In this document: positions 43,996 through 53,012 of the stretch, one piece after another
Layout: every line of letters starts with the position of its first letter
How positions within the stretch are numbered: position 1 is the first letter of the stretch
Source of the DNA: Cardiobacterium hominis
GTDB taxonomy: Bacteria; Pseudomonadota; Gammaproteobacteria; Cardiobacteriales; Cardiobacteriaceae
Assembly (NCBI RefSeq): GCF_900637305.1
Contig: NZ_LR134365.1
Coordinates: forward strand, 923,501 to 987,500
DNA length: 64,000 bases
Reading direction: 5' to 3'
Program-made: the position numbers and the translations under genes
The notes under the pieces: generated by a model
What the model saw: only the letters and a program-made list of their open reading frames with translations
The model's database searches: none
Told to the model about the DNA's origin: nothing

Positions 43996-44014
43996 AATTG
44001 CCAGTTTGGCAATT
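43996..44014. promoter_or_regulatory. Operator-like inverted repeat upstream of the LRAT-cas genes
   Basis: AATTGCCAGTTTGGCAATT is a perfect 8-bp inverted repeat with a 3-base centre. On the minus strand TACTAT follows at about 43977-43982 and could be a -10. Regulator unknown. Confidence 0.45.
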
Positions 44015-44121
44015 TTGTGATTGCGTCTTTGTGAGTTTATTTGATTATGTGAGAGCTGTTGGCGCGCATGATAGTGATGCTGGCTGATGCTGACCAGTAT
44101 GACAATTTTGTTTATAGCTAT

Positions 44122-44142
44122 AAAAAAGCCCGCTAAGCGGGC
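44122..44142 (-). terminator. Minus-strand terminator
   Basis: GCCCGC/GCGGGC (44128-44133, 44137-44142) followed on the minus strand by six T. No intact minus-strand gene ends here; it may belong to a gene destroyed by the insertion sequences to the right. Confidence 0.6.
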
Positions 44143-44244
44143 TGAATGATTTTTTGGGTAATGATGGTTATTTTTCTATCTGACAGAAAAGGTTCTGGTT
44201 GTAGGGGGCGCGTAACGACGCTTCCCAAACGAAACATCCGGAAA

Positions 44245-44277
44245 ATATACATACAGGGTAGCGACTATGGTGTATGT
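44245..44277. repeat. Dispersed palindrome (GAGCGCTC family), copy 5, diverged
   Basis: ATACATACAGGGTAGCG and TGGTGTATGT keep the arms, but the centre has decayed. It lies just before the IS30 remnant. Confidence 0.55.
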
Positions 44278-44286
44278 GGCGAATTG

Positions 44287-44389
44287 TCAAACCAAGTGCA
44301 ACGCCCTGTCAAAATGTACTTCATAAGGTGTCCTCCACTGTAAACTCTTGCGTGGGCGGTTGTTCAATTTGCGCACGCATTTCTCAAGG
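44287..44389 (-). pseudogene. C-terminal remnant of an IS30-family transposase
   Basis: The minus strand reads LNNRPRKSLQWRTPYEVHFD, then RALHLV and a stop at 44287. This is the usual end of IS30 transposases. The frame is cut at 44390 by the left end of the IS630-type element, and the rest was not found on the far side. Confidence 0.75.
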
Positions 44390-45312
44390 TATAGCAATCC
44401 TCTCTAAACCCTATGCAATCACTAATTTTTCCGGAGCCTAGCTATGCCATACCCACAAGCCATGAGAGAAAGAGCCATAGCCGCTCATCTGGAACAGGGG
44501 ATGAAGAAGATCGAAGTTTGCAGAATATTCGGCATACAGCGGCGTACCTTCGACGAATGGCTGCGCGCCTATGAGAAAGAAGGCAGAACTTACGCCAAAG
44601 CCAAGTATCAGCAGGGTCATAGCCATCATGTTGAAGATATTGAAGCTTTTCGCCTGTTTCTTGAGGAGCCCCCATTTAACACGATTTACGACCTGCACCC
44701 CCTTTGAGCAGCGCTTCGGGCGTAAAATCAAATACGAAGCCCTACGCCGTTGGGTGCATCGTGCTGGATTTATGCATAAAGAAAGAGTCTGACGTATACA
44801 GAAGGCGAGCAAAAAGCACAGGTTCGCTTTACCCAGCAAATAAAAAGGCTGGGAAAGCGTATGGGCAAAGAATACTTTCTTTACATGGATGAAGCAGACA
44901 TGCTGGCGGGCAAAAGGCAAAGGCGGGTTAATTTCATTGCGGCGGTGAACGGTCTAGGACACTTCATAGAGCCGCTGGTATTTGAAGGTGCGTGTACCCG
45001 GGAAATTGTAGAAAGCTGGCTGGAGGCATTGGTAGAGCAGTTGCCGCGAGATGGGAATGGATAAAGGCAACCCCATGTTTTAGTGATGGATAATGCGGCT
45101 TTTCACAAGGGGGAAGGGTGAAGGAGATTTTGCGGAGGGCGCGCTGTTTGCTGGTCTATCTGCCGCCCTATTCGCCGCAGCTTAATCCGATAGAACGATG
45201 CTGGGTGGCAGTCAAATGCAAGGTGAGACAATGGCTGGACAGGGGGATGGATTTACTACAGGCGGTAAGGCAGGCTTTTGTTGAGTATATTATTTTAGGG
45301 TGTATCGCTATA
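44390..45312 (+). mobile_element. IS630-type insertion sequence, decayed
   Basis: The 923-bp element begins TATAGCAATCC and ends GTATCGCTATA, short inverted ends in which TA is the likely target duplication. It carries a broken DDE transposase and lies inside an IS30 remnant. The same ends bound the Correia-like element at 38120. Confidence 0.8.
44444..45306 (+). pseudogene. IS630-family transposase, several frameshifts
   Basis: Four consecutive pieces lie in different frames. An HTH part (MPYPQAMRERAIAAHLEQGM, RIFGIQRRTFDEWLRAY) runs to 44707. A second HTH piece follows (GRKIKYEALRRWVHRAGFMH). DDE core pieces are YFLYMDEADMLAGKRQRRVN and, from 45118, LVYLPPYSPQLNPIERCW. The middle aspartate region (VMDNAAFHKG) reads only in part. 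At least three indels make it non-functional. Confidence 0.85.
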
Positions 45313-45355
45313 AATACAAGCATAGGAAAGCCGGGCATCGCCCGACCGTTCCTAA

Positions 45356-45379
45356 TAAAAAAGCGCCCGCTGGGCGCTT
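45356..45379 (-). terminator. Terminator of the AraC-family gene
   Basis: Stem AAGCGCCC/GGGCGCTT (45361-45368, 45372-45379) followed by a T-run on the minus strand, 11 bases beyond the stop. Confidence 0.8.
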
Positions 45380-45390
45380 TTCTGCAATGC

Positions 45391-46308
45391 TTAAAGGACT
45401 ACGGCAACGCAGAAACTCACGTCCGCCTTGCCCGTCGCCGCATCGTAGTGGTGATACTGCTCAAAGCAGGGGCGGTCGTCGATTTCCAGTTGCGCGGCGA
45501 TAACCGCAGACATGATTTCCTCCCAGTACACGCGGTACTGCGCCGGGTCGGTAACGCTGCGGCGGATGAGGGCGTAACTGCCGCCGGGCAGGTGCCGTTT
45601 TTCGATACCGTTGCCGGTTGCCGTGTCGTCCGGCACGGTGAGGCAGATGTCGGTGCGGCATTTGTCGGCAGGGGTGATTTCCGGGCTGTCGAGGTAGATA
45701 AAGAGGCATTCGCCGTCGGCGAGGCCGTGTGCGCCCGCCCATTGGTAGAGGCGGTTGGTCGCAGGCTCGTAGTTTTTGCCATATTCGCCGGTTACCCGGA
45801 TATAGGCGACGGTGCACGGCGCGAGCGTTGTGGTTTGCATGTCAGTTGTCATGGCTTGCTCCTGTGGGTTGATGACAGGTGCAGTATCGCCATTTGCGGC
45901 GTGGGCGGCGTGTCCGTTCTTGTGCAAAAGGTATCCGATTTTGCTGTTTTGCATGGCCTGCATCCAACTTTCAAAATCGCGACAGGCGCGGATGTCTCTC
46001 GCGGTCATGCCGAAATGGGCGCGGAAGGCTTTGGCAAGCGCCTGTGAGCTGGCGTAGCCGTGCTCCAGGGCAAGTGTGGTGATGTCGGCGTTTGCGGCGA
46101 AAAAAAGCTGACGCGCGATGTTTTCCAGACGCAGTCGGCGCACGGTTGCAGCGGGCGTCTCACCGGTAACTGCCTTGTAAACCCGGTGAAAATGGTAGGG
46201 CGAGAGTGCCGCCCGTTCTGCCAGTACGGCGAGGTCGAGCGGTTCGCGGTAGTGTTGTTCGAGGTAGCGGATGACCGGGCGGAGGCGCTCGCGGTAATCA
46301 ACGAACAT
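45391..46308 (-). CDS. AraC-family regulator with GyrI-like effector domain
   Basis: The 305-residue protein has an N-terminal AraC DNA-binding domain (LAVLAERAALSPYHFHRVYK, ALEHGYASSQALAKAFRAHF) and a C-terminal GyrI-like ligand domain (GSYALIRRSVTDPAQYRVYW). Such Rob/SoxS-like fusions often respond to small molecules or drugs. It starts directly after the lpxA stop, so it may be read through from the lpx operon. Target genes are unknown. Confidence 0.88.
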   Translation of the reverse strand: MFVDYRERLRPVIRYLEQHYREPLDLAVLAERAALSPYHFHRVYKAVTGETPAATVRRLRLENIARQLFFAANADITTLALEHGYASSQALAKAFRAHFGMTARDIRACRDFESWMQAMQNSKIGYLLHKNGHAAHAANGDTAPVINPQEQAMTTDMQTTTLAPCTVAYIRVTGEYGKNYEPATNRLYQWAGAHGLADGECLFIYLDSPEITPADKCRTDICLTVPDDTATGNGIEKRHLPGGSYALIRRSVTDPAQYRVYWEEIMSAVIAAQLEIDDRPCFEQYHHYDAATGKADVSFCVAVVL

Positions 46309-47088
46309 TTAGCGAATCAGCCCGCGTTTGCCGGTGTTTTCGAGGAATTCCGCGATGCGGCGCGCCGGTTCGGATTCGCTGGCGAGAGCGTTGATTTTGT
46401 CGCGTGCCTCGTCCAAGAGCAGGTTTTCGCGGTAGAGGTGGTGATGGCAGCGCTTGATGGCGGCGATGTCGTCGGCGCTGAAGTGGTGGCGTTTCAGTCC
46501 TTCGAGGTTGATACCGGCGATGCGCGCCGGGGACTCAACCACCAGCGAATAAGGCGGCACGTTTTGTTTGACGCCGGCGCAGTAGCCGACCATGGTGTAG
46601 GCGCCAATGCGCACGAACTGGTACACCATCGCCGCGCCACCCATGACGACGTGGTCTTCGATGTGGACGTGCCCGGCGAGGATGACGTTGTTGGCGAAGG
46701 TGGTGTTGTTGCCGATGACGCAGTCGTGCGCAAGGTGGACGTAGGCCATGATCCAGTTGCCGTCGCCGAGGACGGTTTTGCCGATGTCCTGCACGGTGCC
46801 GCGGTTGAAGGTGACGAATTCGCGGATGGTGTTGTTGTCGCCGATTTCGAGGGTGGTGTCTTCGCCACCGTATTTTTTGTCCTGTGGGATGGCGCCGAGT
46901 GAGGCGAAGGGGAAGATGTGGTTGTTTTGGCCGATGCGCGTCGGCCCTTCGATGACGACGTGCGGCGCGATGGTGGTGCCGTGCCCGATTTGTACGCCTG
47001 CGCCGATGACGCTGTAAGCGCCGACGCTGACGTCGCTATCGAGTTCGGCTTTGGGGTCAATCAGGGCGGTGGGGTGGATCTGGCTCAT
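46309..47088 (-). CDS. lpxA: UDP-N-acetylglucosamine O-acyltransferase
   Basis: The 259-residue hexapeptide-repeat enzyme starts lipid A synthesis. It shows IHPTALIDPKAELDSDVSVG, FASLGAIPQDKKYGGEDT and the catalytic His in YVHLAHDCVIGN. It follows fabZ after a 183-base gap that holds no recognised feature. Confidence 0.96.
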   Translation of the reverse strand: MSQIHPTALIDPKAELDSDVSVGAYSVIGAGVQIGHGTTIAPHVVIEGPTRIGQNNHIFPFASLGAIPQDKKYGGEDTTLEIGDNNTIREFVTFNRGTVQDIGKTVLGDGNWIMAYVHLAHDCVIGNNTTFANNVILAGHVHIEDHVVMGGAAMVYQFVRIGAYTMVGYCAGVKQNVPPYSLVVESPARIAGINLEGLKRHHFSADDIAAIKRCHHHLYRENLLLDEARDKINALASESEPARRIAEFLENTGKRGLIR

Positions 47089-47271
47089 GGCGGTCTCCTG
47101 TGTGAGTGTGTTTTTTGATGTTCTGGTGAGGGTGGTCGTGCGGTTTCGCTGTCTTGCCCGCCGTGGGGCGGCTACGGATATGGTTGAGGGCGCAGGACTC
47201 TGCGAAGGCAGGCGGCGCGCGACGATAATTTCACGCGAACGCGCCTCTACAGCGGGAGGCGCCGCCGTTTT

Positions 47272-47751
47272 TTAGTTGCCGCCGCGGCCGGCGGTGGTGC
47301 ACATGATTTCGGCTTCGCAGACGAGGGTGCCGTCCACCCGCGCTTCGGCGGTGAATGACCAGATGCCGCGGCGCGAGCGGATGATTTTGATCTCAAGGTG
47401 CAGTTGGTCGCCGGGGACGACGGTGCGGCGGAAGCGCGCCTTGTCGATGCCGACGAAGAAGTAGATGCCGTCTTCTTCGGGTTCGTCCGAAAGGCCCAGT
47501 TCGCGCCGTCCGCTTTTTACGCCGAGGATGCCCGCTGCCTGCGCCATGGCTTCAATGACTAGCACGCCGGGCATCACCGCTTTGCCGGGGAAGTGTCCCT
47601 GGAAGAAGGGTTCGTTGGCGGTGACGTTTTTGATGGCTTTGATGTGGCTACCGATTTCGACTTCGGTGATGCGGTCGATAAGCAGGAAGGGGTAGCGGTG
47701 CGGCAGGTAACGGCGGATTTCTTCGATATCCATGGCGGTGCTGGGGTTCAT
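47272..47751 (-). CDS. fabZ: 3-hydroxyacyl-ACP dehydratase FabZ
   Basis: The 159-residue protein has the hot-dog fold with [13 protein letters not shown] (catalytic His) and [20 protein letters not shown] (catalytic Glu). It dehydrates 3-hydroxyacyl-ACP in fatty acid synthesis. The start at 47751 overlaps the lpxD stop (ATGA); an internal ATG ([10 protein letters not shown]) at 47736 is an alternative. Confidence 0.95.
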   Translation of the reverse strand: MNPSTAMDIEEIRRYLPHRYPFLLIDRITEVEIGSHIKAIKNVTANEPFFQGHFPGKAVMPGVLVIEAMAQAAGILGVKSGRRELGLSDEPEEDGIYFFVGIDKARFRRTVVPGDQLHLEIKIIRSRRGIWSFTAEARVDGTLVCEAEIMCTTAGRGGN

Positions 47752-48725
47752 GGTTTTTCCTTGGCGAGCAGTTTGAGGGTGGCAAAGAATTTTTTCCATT
47801 GGCGCGCGGGCATGGCGGGGATGCCAGAGGAGTACGCGCCGGGTTCGGTGACGGATTTGCTGATGGAGCTGTGTCCGGTGAATTGGGCGCCGTCGCAGAT
47901 GGTGATGTGGCCGGTAAAGACGCAGGCACCGCCGACGACGCAGTATTTGCCGAAGGTGACGGAGCCGGCGATGACGGCCGAGCCAGCGATGACGGTATGG
48001 TCGCCGATCACGACGTTGTGGCCGATTTGGATTTGGTTGTCGAGTTTGACGCCGTTGCCGATGATGGTGTCGCGCACGGCGCCGCGGTCGATGGTGGTGC
48101 AGGCGCCGATTTCGACGTCATCGCCAATGCGCACGCCGCCCAGTTGGGCGACCGGCAGCCAGCGGCCGTTTTCGAAGTTGTTGCCGAAGCCGCGTTCGCC
48201 GATGACGGCGTTGGCGAGTATTTGCACGCGCGCGCCGGTGGTGGTGCCTGCGAGCAGGCGCGCGCCTGCGCCGATGTGGCTGTCTGCGCCGATGCGCACG
48301 CCGGGGGCGATGTAGGCGAGCGGTTCGATGCGGCAACCGTCGCCGATGTCGGCGCCCGCACCGATGACGGCACCCGCGCCGATGGCGACGTTTGTGCCAA
48401 TGGTTGCGGTGGGGTCAATGTGCGCCTGTGGCGAGATGGCGGGCGGTGGCAGCTGCGGGGCGAAGCTGGCGGCGAGTTCGCGCCAGGCGCGTTTGACGTC
48501 GGCGACGATGATTTGGGTGGCGCGGCTTTCGGGGCAGGGCTCTGCGAGGAGAACGGCGGTGAGTGCGGTGTCGGCGAGGTATTTGCGGTAGTGGGGCTCG
48601 CTCAGGAAGCCGATTTCGCCGGGTTGGCCGTCTTGCAGGGTGCCGGCGCCGTGGATTGGCGCGCTGGGGTCGCCGTGGAGGGTGCCGCCGAGGCGGGCGG
48701 CGATGTCGCCTGTGGTCTGGTTCAT
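47748..48725 (-). CDS. lpxD: UDP-3-O-(3-hydroxyacyl)glucosamine N-acyltransferase
   Basis: The 325-residue protein has an N-terminal uridine-binding domain ([15 protein letters not shown]) and a long left-handed hexapeptide repeat ([20 protein letters not shown]). [14 protein letters not shown] holds the catalytic His. It performs the third step of lipid A synthesis and overlaps skp by four bases (ATGA). Confidence 0.96.
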   Translation of the reverse strand: MNQTTGDIAARLGGTLHGDPSAPIHGAGTLQDGQPGEIGFLSEPHYRKYLADTALTAVLLAEPCPESRATQIIVADVKRAWRELAASFAPQLPPPAISPQAHIDPTATIGTNVAIGAGAVIGAGADIGDGCRIEPLAYIAPGVRIGADSHIGAGARLLAGTTTGARVQILANAVIGERGFGNNFENGRWLPVAQLGGVRIGDDVEIGACTTIDRGAVRDTIIGNGVKLDNQIQIGHNVVIGDHTVIAGSAVIAGSVTFGKYCVVGGACVFTGHITICDGAQFTGHSSISKSVTEPGAYSSGIPAMPARQWKKFFATLKLLAKEKP

Positions 48726-49381
48726 GGTTTTTCGGCCTTGCGCTGGAGGCGGGTGATGACTTGCGGGCTGAGGTCGGCGCGTTCGCTGACGTAGAAGACG
48801 CCGATGTCGTTCAGGATGATGTCGTAGCGGGCTTCTTTGGCGAGGTTGATGATTTCGTCGCCGATCATTTTTTGCAGTTTCGCCATTTCTTCGTTGCGGC
48901 GGACGTTGATGTTGTCGCGGTAGTCGCTGTCGCGGCGGGCGACGTCGCGCCGTTTGTTGATGACTTGGCGTTCGTAGTCGTTGTAGTTGTCGCCGTGTTG
49001 CAGGGTTTCGAGTTGGCGCTCCATGCTGCGCAGTTCGCTTTGTGCTTGTAGCAGGGCGTCGCGCTCTACGCCGAATTCGCGCTCCAGGCGTTCGTTGATT
49101 TCTTCGCGCTGCGGCGCAGCGGCCATGATGCGACGGAAGTTGACGAAGCCGATGCGCAGGTCGGCGGGATCTACGGCGGCAGTCTGCGGGTCAGCGCTTT
49201 TGTCGTTGTTTTTTTCGGCGGGCGATGCGGCGGGCAGCGGGTCGCTGGTGATGGTGGTGTCGTCAAGCAGGGGCGCGGCCGGCGGCGGCTCGGGGATGGT
49301 GAGCGCGGGGTCGGCGGCGTTGTCCTGCGCGTGCAGGGCGAGGGGAAGCAGGAGTGTCAGGGCGAGGGGTTTGTGATTCAT
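48722..49381 (-). CDS. skp: OmpH/Skp-family periplasmic chaperone
   Basis: The 219-residue protein has a signal peptide (MNHKPLALTLLLPLALHAQ) and a proline-rich linker to ~residue 75. The Skp core follows, with RIGFVNFRRIMAAAPQREEI and a long coiled coil (ELRSMERQLETLQHGDNYND). It escorts outer-membrane proteins to BamA. The linker before the Skp core is longer than in E. coli Skp. Upstream extension of the frame lacks a plausible signal and is rejected. Confidence 0.88.
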   Translation of the reverse strand: MNHKPLALTLLLPLALHAQDNAADPALTIPEPPPAAPLLDDTTITSDPLPAASPAEKNNDKSADPQTAAVDPADLRIGFVNFRRIMAAAPQREEINERLEREFGVERDALLQAQSELRSMERQLETLQHGDNYNDYERQVINKRRDVARRDSDYRDNINVRRNEEMAKLQKMIGDEIINLAKEARYDIILNDIGVFYVSERADLSPQVITRLQRKAEKP

Positions 49382-49454
49382 GGGGCGGGCTTCCGCGTGA
49401 GATTTGGCTGGGCTTGTTATTGGTGGGCGCTTTGCCATCGGTGGTTTGCGGGCT

Positions 49455-49500
49455 AACCCCACCCCAGCCCTCCCCCGCAGGGGGAGGGGGCAGTTCCGCA
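49455..49500. repeat. Short fragment of the dispersed C/G-rich repeat
   Basis: AACCCCACCCCAGCCCTCCC followed by GCAGGGGGAGGGGGC in the bamA-skp gap resembles the inner hairpin of the 190-bp elements. Confidence 0.5.
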
Positions 49501-49507
49501 GGATATA

Positions 49508-51802
49508 TTAGAAGCCCATGCCGAAGCTGAACTGGAAGGCTTCGGTGCTGTCGCCTTTCTTTTTGTTGAGCGGGACGGCGTAGCTGAGGTTGAGCGGGCC
49601 GATGGGCGACATCCATTGCAGGAAGAGGCCGGTGGAGTAGCGGAATTCGCCGGCGTCAAAGTCGCCCACTTTGTTGTACACGTTGCCGAAGTCGAGGAAG
49701 GTACCGACGCGGACGTTGTTGGATTTTTCGTCGCTTTTCCACGGCATCATGAGTTCAAGGCCGCCAGTGGTGCGGAAGTCGCCACCGCTGTTGTCGCCGT
49801 TTTGGTATCTGGGGCCAAGCGAGCCGTATTCGAAGCCGCGCAGGGTGTTGAGGCCGCCTGCGTAGTAGTGGCGGTAGAACGGCAGGTCTTCGGTTTTGCC
49901 GTAGCCGCCGCCGTAGCTGATGTCGCCGCGCAGGCCAAGCAGCAGGGTTTTGTCGCTGTTGAGCGGGAAGTAGGTGCGGTTGCGGTAGCCGAGTTTGTAG
50001 TAGGTGTCGCTGCTGCCCGGTAGGGTGACTTCGCCGCTGATGCGGTTCAGGCTGCCGGAGGTCGGCAGGTAGGTGTTGTCCTGGGTGTCTTTGCTCCAAG
50101 AGAGGGTGACGACGCCTTCGTTGTAACGGCGGCCGTTTTGGTTGAGGTAGTCGGTGATTTCGCTGGCGACGTCTTTGCCGGTGTTGATTTTGAGGTTGCG
50201 GTAGCCGCCGCCGAAGTACACGTTTTGGTATTCGGTGAGCGGGTAGCCGAAGGTGACGGTGGCGTCCATGGTGTCGGCCGCCCAGTCGGAGAGGCGCTCG
50301 CGGCGGTAGTTGGTTTTGGTGTAGTCAAAGGCGTAGTTGATGCTGACGCCATCGGCGGTGAAGTACGGGTCGGTGAAGTCAAAGCCGTAGCTTTCTTCGG
50401 AGGAGCTTTTGCCGAAGTTGATGCCCAAGCTGTTGCCGGTGCCGAGGAAGTTGTTGTCGTTGTATTTGATGTTAAAGAGGGCGCCGCTGCTCTGGCCGTA
50501 ACCGATGCCGCCTTCGATGCTGCTGGTGCTGCGCTCTTTGATTTTGTATTCGAGGTCAATCTGGTCGGGCGAGCCGGGCACGGGGCGGATTTCCTGCTCC
50601 AGCGATTCGACTTGCGGCAGGCGACGCAGGCGTTCTTCGGAGCGAGCGACGTCCGAGCCGGAGAAGAGGCTGGCTTCTTGTTGGCGCAGCTCGCGGCGCA
50701 GGACGCGGTCGTAGGTTTTGTTGTTGCCGGTGAAGCCGATTTGGCGCACGTAGGTTTTGATGCCGGGGGTGACGAGGATGTCGAGGTTTACTTCGCCGCT
50801 CAGTTTGTCCACGTCCGGGACGATATTGACTTGCGCCTGGGCGTAACCTTCGTCGCCGAGGCGGACGCGCAGCGCGTCGGTGGTTTTGCGGATTTCGCTG
50901 CGGTTGTAGCGGTCGCCGGATTTGAAGGTGACGAGCGATTCGAGTTCGGATTGCGGCACGATGAGGTCACCTTTGAACTGGTGGCCTTTGACGCGGTAAA
51001 CCTTGCCTTCATCGACGTTGATGGTCAGGTATATCCACTGGCGGTCGGGCGAGAGCGAGACCTGGGTGGAGGTGACTTTGAAGTCCATGAAGCCGCGATC
51101 CTGATAGAAGGATTCGAGGCGGTCGATATCGGCCTGCAATTTGTCGCGGTCATACTGGTCGGATTTGGTCAGCCAGGAATTCCAGCGCGGCGTGCTGGTG
51201 TCGAACAGACCGAGGAGCTGGCTGTCCGGGTAGATTTTGTTGCCGACGAAGTCAATGCTTTTGATACGGCTGGAGCGGCCTTCGCTGATGTTGAGGTCGA
51301 TGGCGACGCGGCCGCGCGGCAGTTGTCGCACTTTCGGGTCAATCTTCACTGCATACTTGCTGCGCGCCTGATATTGTTCGGTCAGCTCCTGCACCAATTG
51401 CTGCAACATCTGCGGGTTGTATGCCTGTCCTTCGGAAATTCCGGCGGCGGCAAGCGCCTTTTGCAAATCTTCCGATTTCAGGTCGCGGTTGCCCTGGAGT
51501 TTGACTTCGGCAATGACCGGAAATTCTTCAACCTGCACCACCAGCACATTCCCCTCGCGGGCGAGGCGCACCTGCGAGAACAGGTTGGCTTTATACAGCG
51601 CATCAATCGCTTGCGCGCTGTTGTTCATATCGAAGCGGTCGCCCGGCGCTACCGGCAAATACGTGAAAACCGTACCAGCGGAAATGCGCTGCAAACCTTC
51701 AATACGGACGTCAGAAACCTGAAAAGACTCGGCCAAAGCCGAAGCTGAAAAAAACAAAGCGGCGGCATAAGGGAAAACCCGCATCATCAGCATGTTGCGC
51801 AT
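49508..51802 (-). CDS. bamA: Outer-membrane assembly factor BamA
   Basis: The 764-residue protein has a signal peptide ending SASALA and five POTRA domains (FQVSDVRIEGLQRISAGTVF onward). A C-terminal 16-strand barrel includes the VRGF-like loop LRGFEYGSLGPRY and ends FQFSFGMGF with terminal Phe. It inserts outer-membrane proteins. Several ATGs cluster at the start (51802, 51793, 51787); the first is used. It heads the bamA-skp-lpxD-fabZ-lpxA gene order. Confidence 0.96.
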   Translation of the reverse strand: MRNMLMMRVFPYAAALFFSASALAESFQVSDVRIEGLQRISAGTVFTYLPVAPGDRFDMNNSAQAIDALYKANLFSQVRLAREGNVLVVQVEEFPVIAEVKLQGNRDLKSEDLQKALAAAGISEGQAYNPQMLQQLVQELTEQYQARSKYAVKIDPKVRQLPRGRVAIDLNISEGRSSRIKSIDFVGNKIYPDSQLLGLFDTSTPRWNSWLTKSDQYDRDKLQADIDRLESFYQDRGFMDFKVTSTQVSLSPDRQWIYLTINVDEGKVYRVKGHQFKGDLIVPQSELESLVTFKSGDRYNRSEIRKTTDALRVRLGDEGYAQAQVNIVPDVDKLSGEVNLDILVTPGIKTYVRQIGFTGNNKTYDRVLRRELRQQEASLFSGSDVARSEERLRRLPQVESLEQEIRPVPGSPDQIDLEYKIKERSTSSIEGGIGYGQSSGALFNIKYNDNNFLGTGNSLGINFGKSSSEESYGFDFTDPYFTADGVSINYAFDYTKTNYRRERLSDWAADTMDATVTFGYPLTEYQNVYFGGGYRNLKINTGKDVASEITDYLNQNGRRYNEGVVTLSWSKDTQDNTYLPTSGSLNRISGEVTLPGSSDTYYKLGYRNRTYFPLNSDKTLLLGLRGDISYGGGYGKTEDLPFYRHYYAGGLNTLRGFEYGSLGPRYQNGDNSGGDFRTTGGLELMMPWKSDEKSNNVRVGTFLDFGNVYNKVGDFDAGEFRYSTGLFLQWMSPIGPLNLSYAVPLNKKKGDSTEAFQFSFGMGF

Positions 51803-51901
51803 AGAAAAAACCACGTAGGAAAGAAAAGGCGGCATAATAGCAAAGGGACGGGAAGACTGGCAACGCCGCGACCGTCCCGCCTCCCTCCATCTGAGTCCCC
51901 C

Positions 51902-52264
51902 ATGACCCGACACCTATGGAACCTCGCCGGATTCCTCGCCTTCCTCTTGGGCCTGATTGGCCTGCTGCTGCCCATCATGCCGACTGTGCCGTTTCTTATC
52001 GTCGCCGCTTGGTGCTGGGCGAAAGGCAGTCCGCGTTTCCACCGCTGGCTCACCGAACACCAGCATTTCGGCCCCGCCATTGCCGCCTGGAACGAACGCC
52101 GCGCTGTGCCACGCAGCGGCAAAATCGCTGCCAGCCTGATGCTTGCCGTCTCCGTCAGCATCACCCTCTACTTCCTTGGCGACCGCTATTTCGCCTTTAT
52201 CCTGCCACTTGTCCTCCTCATTCTTGCGGTGATGATCTGGGTCTGGAGACTGCCCGATGCTTGA
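51902..52264 (+). CDS. ybaN: DUF454 (YbaN) inner-membrane protein
   Basis: This 120-residue protein has the DUF454 pattern GLIGLLLPIMPTVPFLIVAA followed by a hydrophilic WLTEHQHFGPAIAAWNERRA and two more helices. Function is unknown. It overlaps the start of aat by eight bases. Confidence 0.88.
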   Translation: MTRHLWNLAGFLAFLLGLIGLLLPIMPTVPFLIVAAWCWAKGSPRFHRWLTEHQHFGPAIAAWNERRAVPRSGKIAASLMLAVSVSITLYFLGDRYFAFILPLVLLILAVMIWVWRLPDA

Positions 52265-52907
52265 AACCCGCTACCGCTTCCCGCCTGCCGACCGTGCCGA
52301 CGAAGACGGCCTTGTCGCGCAAAGCGACCACATTGACGCCGAAATGGCCTTCACCGCGCACAGTCAGGGCATCTTCCCGTGGTACAACCCCGGCGACCCC
52401 ATCCTCTGGTGGAGTCCCGACCCGCGCGCCATCATCCCCACCGCCGCCATCCACACCAGCCGCAGCCTGCGCAAACACATGCGCCGGATGACCTACCGCC
52501 TGACGCTGGACACCGCCTTTACCGCCACCATTGACCACTGCGCCAGCAGCCACGGCGCCACCTGGATAACCCCCGTCATGCGCGCAACCTACCTCACCCT
52601 GCACGAACAAGGGCGCGCGCACAGCTGCGAACTGTGGCAAGACGACGAACTCGTTGGCGGTCTCTATGGCGTCGCGCTGGAGCGCATCTTCTGCGGCGAA
52701 TCCATGTACAGCCTGCGGCCGTCGGCCTCAAAAATCGTCCTCGTCCAGCTCTGCGCCTGGCTTGCCGCGCACGGCATTGACACCCTGGACACCCAATTTC
52801 TCACCCCGCACCTTATCAGCATGGGCGCCATTGCCATTCCGCGCCGCGACTACCTCGCCCGCCTCACGGACAACCCGGACAAGCACCGCGGCCGCTGGCA
52901 GATATAA
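52257..52907 (+). CDS. aat: Leucyl/phenylalanyl-tRNA--protein transferase
   Basis: The 216-residue enzyme adds Leu or Phe to proteins with N-terminal Arg or Lys, marking them for ClpAP. It shows AHSQGIFPWYNPGDPILWWS, SHGATWITPVM and the ERIFCGESMYSLRPSASKI motif. The 5' end overlaps ybaN. Confidence 0.95.
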   Translation: MLETRYRFPPADRADEDGLVAQSDHIDAEMAFTAHSQGIFPWYNPGDPILWWSPDPRAIIPTAAIHTSRSLRKHMRRMTYRLTLDTAFTATIDHCASSHGATWITPVMRATYLTLHEQGRAHSCELWQDDELVGGLYGVALERIFCGESMYSLRPSASKIVLVQLCAWLAAHGIDTLDTQFLTPHLISMGAIAIPRRDYLARLTDNPDKHRGRWQI

Positions 52908-53012
52908 TGCCCATGCTTCCTCACCCCGGGGTGGGAGCAAGCGTTTCATCGGCGATGCCCCTTACCCCATCGCAAACCAACCATCACAAACCCAACCAAC
53001 CGGAGAACCCGC

